In this document: one piece after another, positions 58,383 to 64,000 of the stretch | Numbering within the stretch: the stretch's first letter is position 1 | Layout: each line of letters begins with the position of its first letter | Assembly (NCBI GenBank): GCA_910583605.1 | Contig: CAJTXN010000007.1 | Coordinates: 62,001-126,000, forward strand | Origin: an uncultured Lachnospiraceae bacterium | Lineage (GTDB): Bacteria > Bacillota > Clostridia > Lachnospirales > Lachnospiraceae | DNA: 64,000 nt | Direction of reading: 5' to 3' | Notes under the pieces: model-generated | Seen by the model: only the letters and a program-made list of their open reading frames with translations | Told to the model about the DNA's origin: nothing | The model's database searches: none | Position numbers and translations under genes: made by a program

Positions 58383-58700
58383 ATGCAGATTTCAAGTCGG
58401 TTTACACTGGCAATTCACATCTTTGCCTGTATAGACACGTTCGGAAGTGAGTATAAAGTAACCAGTGATTTTCTCGCAGGAAGCACCAATGTGAACCCTG
58501 TCATTATCCGGAAGATTCTGGGTCAGCTAAAAGGGGCAGGTTTGATTGAGGTGGCACAGGGAACCGGAGGTACCACTGTTGCCAAATCATTAAATGAAAT
58601 AACTTTTTTTGATGTGTACCACGCTGTGGAATGTGTTGAAAAGGGAGATTTGTTTCATTTTCACTTATTCCATTTGGAAATAGATCGTCAATTCCGGTAA
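58383..58700 (+). CDS. Rrf2-family transcriptional regulator, shortened C-terminus
   Basis: 105 residues: winged helix of the Rrf2 family (MQISSRFTLAIHIFACI, NPVIIRKILGQLKGAGLIEV, wing GTGGTTVAK) and the start of the dimer helix (EITFFDVYHAVECV). Normal members run 130-150 residues; here the ending FHLFHLEIDRQFR looks foreign to the family. From about 58665 another frame reads IPFGNRSSIPVK, which resembles the expected CPxG-N-type region, so a frameshift is possible. The cysteine cluster used by IscR-like sensors is absent. AGGTGG site near the ATG. Confidence 0.75.
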   Translation: MQISSRFTLAIHIFACIDTFGSEYKVTSDFLAGSTNVNPVIIRKILGQLKGAGLIEVAQGTGGTTVAKSLNEITFFDVYHAVECVEKGDLFHFHLFHLEIDRQFR

Positions 58701-58738
58701 AAGCGTCCGTTCAGCCGCTATACAATCCATCGGCAACC

Positions 58739-58767
58739 TTGTACATTTTAGTGAAATATGATACAAT
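58739..58767 (+). promoter_or_regulatory. Promoter of the DUF5717 operon
   Basis: TTGTAC (58739-58744), 17-base spacer, TACAAT (58762-58767), about 45 bases before the TTG start. Confidence 0.7.
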
Positions 58768-58815
58768 AAATGACAGAAGATCATGTACATATGTGAAATG
58801 AAATGAGGTATACCG

Positions 58816-61800
58816 TTGAAAGAACTGATTGGCAAGTTATCAAGAGGAATTTTGGACTACAGCATACCAGTAATTGAAACGTCTGTGAACGCCATTGAGC
58901 TATCCGTGGAAGCAGGCAGAAAGATTACTGGTTCTTTTGATGTATTTACGGGTAATGGATTTGAGATGAAAGGAATTGTATATTCTACCCATGACGGTAT
59001 TGTGATTACGGATGATCAGTTTATCGGAGACCGGTGTACCATCCGGTATGAAGTATCTGCCCGGTTTTGTGAACCGGAAGATATTTTAGAAGGAAGGATT
59101 AATATCGTCAGTAACTGCGGGGAAATTTTTCTTCCGGTTAAGATTCATGTGACGGCTAAAAGTTTACCTGCATCTATCGGAGAAATCTCCAATCTGTTTC
59201 ATTTTGTAAATCTGGTAAAGCAGGAATATGAGGAAGCGTTAAAATTATTCCTTTCGCCGGAATTCAAAGAGGTATTTTTAGGAAATGATATCAGTACCGG
59301 AAGTATGTATGAGGGTCTGGTACAGGGCACCGATAAAAAGAGGGCGCTGGAAGAATTTATGATCGGAATCAGTAAAAAACAGCCGATGACTTTTTCGGTA
59401 TCCGATACCAGACGGGAATACGATTCCCTGACCGAATCCTATGGGGATATATTGCTTCTTACCAGAAATACATGGGGATATCAGAAAATAGAGGTTGAGG
59501 TGGAAGGAGAGTTTATTACGGACTGCCGGTCCGTGATCACCAGTGAGGATTTTGCAGGAAATACATATGAATTCAGTTATCTGATCAATATTGACAGACT
59601 CCATGACGGCATGAATTACGGAAAAATAACGTTTCGCACGGCTTCCGAAGCCACAGAGTGTGTGATAGTTGTTGACAACATAAAAGACCGGGATACGGCG
59701 CATGGGGAAATTAACCGGTGTATCAGCAGTCTGACCCGGAAATATCTGGATTTCCGGATGCATAATAACAGTCTGGAAAACTGGGCGGAGGAATCCCTGC
59801 AATTAATAGAGCGCGCAAGGGGATTTGATGACAGCAATCCGTTTTATAAGCTTCTGCAGGCCCAGATCTGCCTCTCGGGAAAAAGAGATGAGGAAGCGGC
59901 ATGGCTGCTGGATAGTGTGGCAGAAGAGATATTGGACCGGCGGGAGGAACATATCGAATTATACTGCTATTATTTATATGTCAGAACATTACAAAGGCGG
60001 GAACCGGAGCATACCCGCAATGCACTGGATATCATTAAGAAATATTATGAGAACGGTTATGATGCATGGAAGCTGCTGTGGCTGCTGCTTTTTATGGACA
60101 GCAGTTTTGAAAATAATAAAAGCCTGAAGATTGCCAGGATTAAAGAGCAGTTTAAACTGGGCTGCAAAAGTCCGTTGATGTATTATGAAGCGTTATATGT
60201 TTTTAATAAGCAGCCGGCGCTGCTGAGGGTAATTAACGGATTTGAACTGCAGGTACTGGCATTTGGAAACCGTTATGAAGCAATCGAATTAAAACTTGCG
60301 GTACAGATATCGGAACTGGCTCTGTTGGAAAAAGGATTTCGTCCCTTGCTTTTTCGGGTACTGGCCGGATTATATGATAAGTTTGAAAATAAAGTCATAC
60401 TGAATGCACTGTTAAGTATGCTGATTCGCGGAAATAAAACGGATACCCGGTATTTTAAGTGGTATGCCCTGGGAATTGCGGCGGATTTAAAGGTTACGAG
60501 GCTGTTGGAATATTATGTTTTTTCCATGCCGGAGGATTATGAGGGAACCATTCCGAATACGGTACTGATGTACTATGTTTATAATGGGAATCTGTTGTAT
60601 GACAGGGAGGCGTTTTTTTATCATCTGATCATTAAGAATAAAGAGAAACTGCCGAATGTTTATAAAAACTATCAGCGTACAATCGAACGATTTGCATTGG
60701 AAAAATTAAGAAACAGGGAAACGGATTCCTATTTGGCCGAAATCTATGCCGACATTCTGACCCCCCAGCATATAACAGGGGAAAATGTCAAAGCATTGAT
60801 ACCTGTCCTGAATACATGGAAAATAACATGTAAAAACAGGAATATGACGGAAGTTATCATAATCCATAAGGAAATCAAAGGGGAGAAACATTACCGGATT
60901 CAGAACGGTACAGCTTATGTGAACATATTTACGGAAGATGCGATTATTATGTTTGCGGACCGCAGCGGAAACCGATATCTGAAAACCATCGAATATTCTG
61001 TGGAAAAATTGTATGATAACAGGGAATTATCAGAGATTTCCTATGAAAAAAATGCAGATAATATTTATCTTATGGCGGAATTATGTGAACAGTCATTAAA
61101 ATATCATAAGAGTATACCAAAAGGAATAACCGTATTCCGCAATGTATTGAAACATGAACAGTTCCGGCCGGAATACCATGACGGGATCATGAGTGATGTT
61201 GTGGAATTTTACTTCAGCCGCTATGACGGAGAAGATTTGGATGAATATCTTCTGCAGATGGATATGGCAAAACTGGGGCGGGGGATTCGGAATAAAGTAC
61301 TGGAACTGATGATTATGCGCGGGCTGTATGATAAAACGGCAGACGTACTGAAAGAATACGGCCTTTGTGACATTGATGCAAGACGTCTGCTGAAGTTCTG
61401 TTCCAGAACCCTTCATACATATGAAAACAGGGAAGACGGGGAGATGCTGAAGTATTGCGTATATTCGTTCCGGCATGGGAAATATAATGAAATCGTGCTG
61501 GAATATCTGGTCAGCTATTTTAACGGGACCACCAGGGAAATGATGGAATTGTGGCGGGTGGCAAAGGAATACGGCAATGATACCAGGGAACTGGAGGAAC
61601 GGATGATTGCCCAGATGCTGTTTACAAGAACCCATTTGGGAAGCATTGTCACGATTTTTGAGTCCTATTATAAAAAAGCGGCGTTGCCAATACTGAAACA
61701 GGCATATTTCTTTTTTATGTCCTTTGAATATTTTGTAAAAGAAAAACCGGTTGATGAAATGTTCTTTCTTCAGCTGGAAGAAGAGATGAGCGTAAATGAC

Positions 61801-62370
61801 AATCTGCATAATGTCTGCAAATGTGCTTATTTAAAATATTGTGCGGCAAAAAACAGTCTGACGGAAAGGTCGGTAAACATATGCCGGAACGGGCTGGCGG
61901 CATTGGAGAAGGACCGAATCATATTTAATTTTTATAAAAAGTTTAACGAGTATTTTCCGCTGTCAGGAACAATTCTGGACAAGTTTATTATTGAATACCG
62001 GACGGAACCCCAGGACAAAGTATTAATTAATTATATATTGGAACAGGACAGCGGGACGGAAGAACTATCCGGCCGGGAATTTGTGAGCGAGGAAATGGAA
62101 CAGCCGTTTCACGGGCTGTATACAAAAGCATTTACATTATTTTATGGAGAGAATGTAAAATATTATATAACAGAAGATTCAGGGGAACAGAAAGCACATA
62201 CGGAGAGCAGACGTTATACCCTGGATGACAGACAGGTGGAAGTTGGATGCACCAGATTCGGAATGCTCAACGATATACTGGAATGTATGGAGCTTAAGGA
62301 AGAATCAACGGTTCAGGATTTGATAAAAAAATATTATGTGACGAAATCCTTAACAGAACAATTATTTTAG
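58816..62370 (+). CDS. DUF5717-type very large protein
   Basis: 1184 residues. I recognise it as the DUF5717 family of Lachnospiraceae (memory, not a search). No signal peptide or membrane helix. Residues ~1-110 and ~200-290 read as two beta-sandwich (Ig-like) modules (AGRKITGSFDVFTGNGFEMKG; GEFITDCRSVITSEDF). From ~300 to ~1050 the chain is almost entirely paired helices, as in an alpha-solenoid scaffold. Start is TTG at 58816 with GAGG upstream. It is followed after 32 bases by an Hsp70-like gene and then a third gene, indicating a complex or pathway of unknown purpose. Confidence 0.8.
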   Translation: MKELIGKLSRGILDYSIPVIETSVNAIELSVEAGRKITGSFDVFTGNGFEMKGIVYSTHDGIVITDDQFIGDRCTIRYEVSARFCEPEDILEGRINIVSNCGEIFLPVKIHVTAKSLPASIGEISNLFHFVNLVKQEYEEALKLFLSPEFKEVFLGNDISTGSMYEGLVQGTDKKRALEEFMIGISKKQPMTFSVSDTRREYDSLTESYGDILLLTRNTWGYQKIEVEVEGEFITDCRSVITSEDFAGNTYEFSYLINIDRLHDGMNYGKITFRTASEATECVIVVDNIKDRDTAHGEINRCISSLTRKYLDFRMHNNSLENWAEESLQLIERARGFDDSNPFYKLLQAQICLSGKRDEEAAWLLDSVAEEILDRREEHIELYCYYLYVRTLQRREPEHTRNALDIIKKYYENGYDAWKLLWLLLFMDSSFENNKSLKIARIKEQFKLGCKSPLMYYEALYVFNKQPALLRVINGFELQVLAFGNRYEAIELKLAVQISELALLEKGFRPLLFRVLAGLYDKFENKVILNALLSMLIRGNKTDTRYFKWYALGIAADLKVTRLLEYYVFSMPEDYEGTIPNTVLMYYVYNGNLLYDREAFFYHLIIKNKEKLPNVYKNYQRTIERFALEKLRNRETDSYLAEIYADILTPQHITGENVKALIPVLNTWKITCKNRNMTEVIIIHKEIKGEKHYRIQNGTAYVNIFTEDAIIMFADRSGNRYLKTIEYSVEKLYDNRELSEISYEKNADNIYLMAELCEQSLKYHKSIPKGITVFRNVLKHEQFRPEYHDGIMSDVVEFYFSRYDGEDLDEYLLQMDMAKLGRGIRNKVLELMIMRGLYDKTADVLKEYGLCDIDARRLLKFCSRTLHTYENREDGEMLKYCVYSFRHGKYNEIVLEYLVSYFNGTTREMMELWRVAKEYGNDTRELEERMIAQMLFTRTHLGSIVTIFESYYKKAALPILKQAYFFFMSFEYFVKEKPVDEMFFLQLEEEMSVNDNLHNVCKCAYLKYCAAKNSLTERSVNICRNGLAALEKDRIIFNFYKKFNEYFPLSGTILDKFIIEYRTEPQDKVLINYILEQDSGTEELSGREFVSEEMEQPFHGLYTKAFTLFYGENVKYYITEDSGEQKAHTESRRYTLDDRQVEVGCTRFGMLNDILECMELKEESTVQDLIKKYYVTKSLTEQLF

Positions 62371-62402
62371 ATTTATATAGGCAAAGAAAGGCAGAAGCGG
62401 CT

Positions 62403-63692
62403 ATGGAAAAACAGTCAGGAAACAATAGAATATCGGTAGCAGTCGATTTGTGTGACGATTACAGTCAGATTAGTTATTTTACCGGTACCATGACTGAACC
62501 GGAATCTCTCAGTACGATTCCCGGTGAGCAAAAATATCTGATTCCCACGGTGGCGGCAAAACGGAGTCATTCCGATGAATGGTGTATTGGCGATATTGCG
62601 GAACTTCATATGAAACGTCAGGAAGCAGAGGGAGTTTCATCGCTGATTCATATGACACTGAAAGAAGAGAATGCAGAGATTGGGGAACAGAAATACAGCG
62701 GAAAACAACTGCTGGAAATTTATATCCTCCGGCTGTTTGAACTGGTATCCGGACACTGTCATACAAACCGGCCGGATAAAGTGGTTTTTACTTTAGAGTA
62801 TCCTGACCGTCTGCTGGTTGCCGTTATTCATACGGCCATGGAGAAACTTGGAATTGCCAGGGAAGATGTGCGGGTCGTCGGCCATTCGGAGAGTTTTATC
62901 TACTATAATATTTTTCAGAAAAAAGAATTATGGATCAATGACGTATTGGTTTTTGATTTTACAAAAACCCGTTTTACCATGCGGAAATTAAATCTGGTCC
63001 GGGCCAGAACCCCCCAGCCCATAATCATTGAGGAAAAAGATTATTCCGGTGAAATCGGATATGGGCTGCTTGAGACAAGGGAAGGAAGACTTAAGGCGGA
63101 CCAGAGGTTTGCCGAAATTGTCAGGGAGGTTTGTTCAAGACATATTGTTTCAACCATTTATCTTACCGGATGCGGATTTTATGAAACATGGATGGAGGAA
63201 TCCGTTAATGTTCTGTGTAATAAACACCGGGTATTTCAGGGATATAATCTTTTTGTCAAGGGCGCCGGGTATGCATCCATGGATATGTTTGGTTTGGGAG
63301 AAGCTGGAAAGTATCAGTTTGTCTGTTCCGGAAGAACCCTGATCAATATTGAGTTAAACGTAATCCGCAACGGCAGGGAACTACCGCTTCTGCTGTCGGG
63401 AGCAGGAACAAACTGGTATGAGGCAGGAGCCAGAATTGAATGTATTCCGGATAACACCCGGAAGATTATTTTTTCCGTATCATCTTCGATAAATAAAGTA
63501 AAAAGAGAGCTGATATTTGATCTGGAAGAGTTTCCGGAGCGGCCAAATAAAAATACACGATTGGAAATTGCTTTGTCTTATAAAAATGACAGACAGTGTA
63601 TGATCGTGATTACCGATAAAGGATTTGGAGAGTTTTTTCCGGCTTCAGGGAAAACGCTGAAGCAGGTGCTGAACATAGAAGATTATCTGTAG
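62403..63692 (+). CDS. DUF5716-type protein, degenerate Hsp70-like
   Basis: 429 residues, recognised as DUF5716-like. The layout follows Hsp70: phosphate-1-like strand (VAVDLCDDYSQISYF, ~12-26), a DKVVFTLEYPDRLLVAVIHT segment like the Hsp70 TVPAYF region, VVGHSESFIYY like NEPTAAALAY, a phosphate-2 position VLVFDFTKTRFTMRKL (~181-196), an adenosine-like IYLTGCGFYETW (~252), and a C-terminal beta part (~310-410, with LIFDLEEFPERPN and MIVITDKGFGEF) like the Hsp70 substrate-binding domain. The glycine-rich DLGGGTFD is lost, so ATP hydrolysis is doubtful. Ribosome site AGGCAG-rich. Co-operonic with DUF5717. Confidence 0.75.
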   Translation: MEKQSGNNRISVAVDLCDDYSQISYFTGTMTEPESLSTIPGEQKYLIPTVAAKRSHSDEWCIGDIAELHMKRQEAEGVSSLIHMTLKEENAEIGEQKYSGKQLLEIYILRLFELVSGHCHTNRPDKVVFTLEYPDRLLVAVIHTAMEKLGIAREDVRVVGHSESFIYYNIFQKKELWINDVLVFDFTKTRFTMRKLNLVRARTPQPIIIEEKDYSGEIGYGLLETREGRLKADQRFAEIVREVCSRHIVSTIYLTGCGFYETWMEESVNVLCNKHRVFQGYNLFVKGAGYASMDMFGLGEAGKYQFVCSGRTLINIELNVIRNGRELPLLLSGAGTNWYEAGARIECIPDNTRKIIFSVSSSINKVKRELIFDLEEFPERPNKNTRLEIALSYKNDRQCMIVITDKGFGEFFPASGKTLKQVLNIEDYL

Positions 63693-63703
63693 GAGGAATG
63701 TAT

Positions 63704-64000
63704 ATGCAGGGCATACGATTGTGCAGTCCGCAGGCAAAAATACCATATCATATAGAAGATATGGAGTTAAATATATATTCTGTTGAAGAACTGGCATATT
63801 ATTTGTATCATACGGTTTTTTTTGTGGACACCGGATTTTTTAATGAGAGACTGACAGAGTATATCCGGACGGGACTGGAATTACCCGGGCTGGCTGCAAA
63901 ACTGAAACATTCCATGGAACTGAAAAATTCATTTTCGGATCTGGTAATGCTGGTTGTCAGGGAGTCTCAGTATTATGAGGAAGATGAGTTAAAACAACTT
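63704..64000 (+). CDS. Third gene of the DUF5717/DUF5716 operon, 3' partial
   Basis: The first 99 codons are in the window and stay open to the edge. Starts MQGIRLCSPQAKIPYHIEDM after AGGAGG (63691-63696), 11 bases after the DUF5716 stop. Soluble, helix-rich (SVEELAYYLYHTVFFVD, NERLTEYIRTGLELPGLA, SDLVMLVVRESQYYEEDELK). Family not recognised. The tight spacing says it is translated with DUF5716 and likely works with it. Confidence 0.8.
   Translation, partial: MQGIRLCSPQAKIPYHIEDMELNIYSVEELAYYLYHTVFFVDTGFFNERLTEYIRTGLELPGLAAKLKHSMELKNSFSDLVMLVVRESQYYEEDELKQL

Overview
The window looks like a chromosomal segment from a spore-forming, probably flagellated member of the Lachnospiraceae (Clostridia, Firmicutes). 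Supporting signs are the sigma-A type promoters, strong AGGAGG ribosome sites, a dipicolinate synthase pair (dpaA-dpaB), a YjfB-like motility gene behind a sigma-D-like promoter, a type III glutamine synthetase, an Amt-PII fusion, and the DUF5717/DUF5716 gene pair that I associate with this family. No prophage, IS element or CRISPR array was seen.

Layout. 1-1503: 3' part of an ammonium transporter fused to a PII domain. 1.55-5.3 kb: leftward NAD operon nadA-nadB-nadC-niaR with a candidate NiaR operator on the nadA promoter. 5.3-9.7 kb: a nucleoside phosphorylase and a large diguanylate cyclase, divergent. 9.76-14.2 kb: MoxR ATPase, DUF58 protein and transglutaminase-like membrane protein. 14.3-20.3 kb: fba, a zinc-ribbon protein, class B sortase, glnN (with a terminator-containing leader) and nfo. 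20.5-25.3 kb: zinc-ribbon/TPM pair, an A+T-rich pocket, a cyclophilin, and an HAD hydrolase followed in the same frame, across a TGA, by a GNAT domain. 25.4-31.9 kb: an AI-2E family permease and a four-gene peptide ABC importer. 32-37.1 kb: tRNA-Gln, acyl-ACP thioesterase, cvfB, ridA, yjfB, a MalK/MsmK-type ATPase and a PucR/CdaR-type regulator. 37.2-41.4 kb: ftsE-ftsX-M23 activator-ctpA cell-wall cluster. 41.4-44.3 kb: an A+T-rich accessory islet beside a five-tRNA cluster (44.37-44.9 kb). 45-49.1 kb: GNAT, Dabb, pepD, hemolysin III-like, PAP2 and tRNA-Leu. 49.2-53.3 kb: KtrB/KtrA potassium uptake and asnB. 53.4-58.7 kb: dpaA-dpaB, a small unknown, citrate synthase behind a three-palindrome array, rarA and a shortened Rrf2 regulator. 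58.8-64 kb: DUF5717, a degenerate Hsp70-like DUF5716 protein, and the start of a third gene of that operon.

The parts most worth attention are: the islet at 41.7-44.3 kb (a small beta-rich peptide gene with a damaged 5' end, a large membrane-anchored protein, and an ABC transporter collapsed by internal deletion into an ATPase-permease chimera); the DUF5717/DUF5716 operon, whose second protein keeps an Hsp70-like layout but lacks the glycine-rich phosphate loop; the 23-bp perfect palindrome lying on the promoter of the hemolysin III-like gene; the palindrome array at citrate synthase; the HAD/TGA/GNAT arrangement; and an orphan transcription unit at 41386-41550 with a strong promoter and terminator but no convincing ORF.

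All family assignments come from reading translated sequence; no database search was run. Start codons were moved from the longest ORF where ribosome sites or family starts favoured another site.
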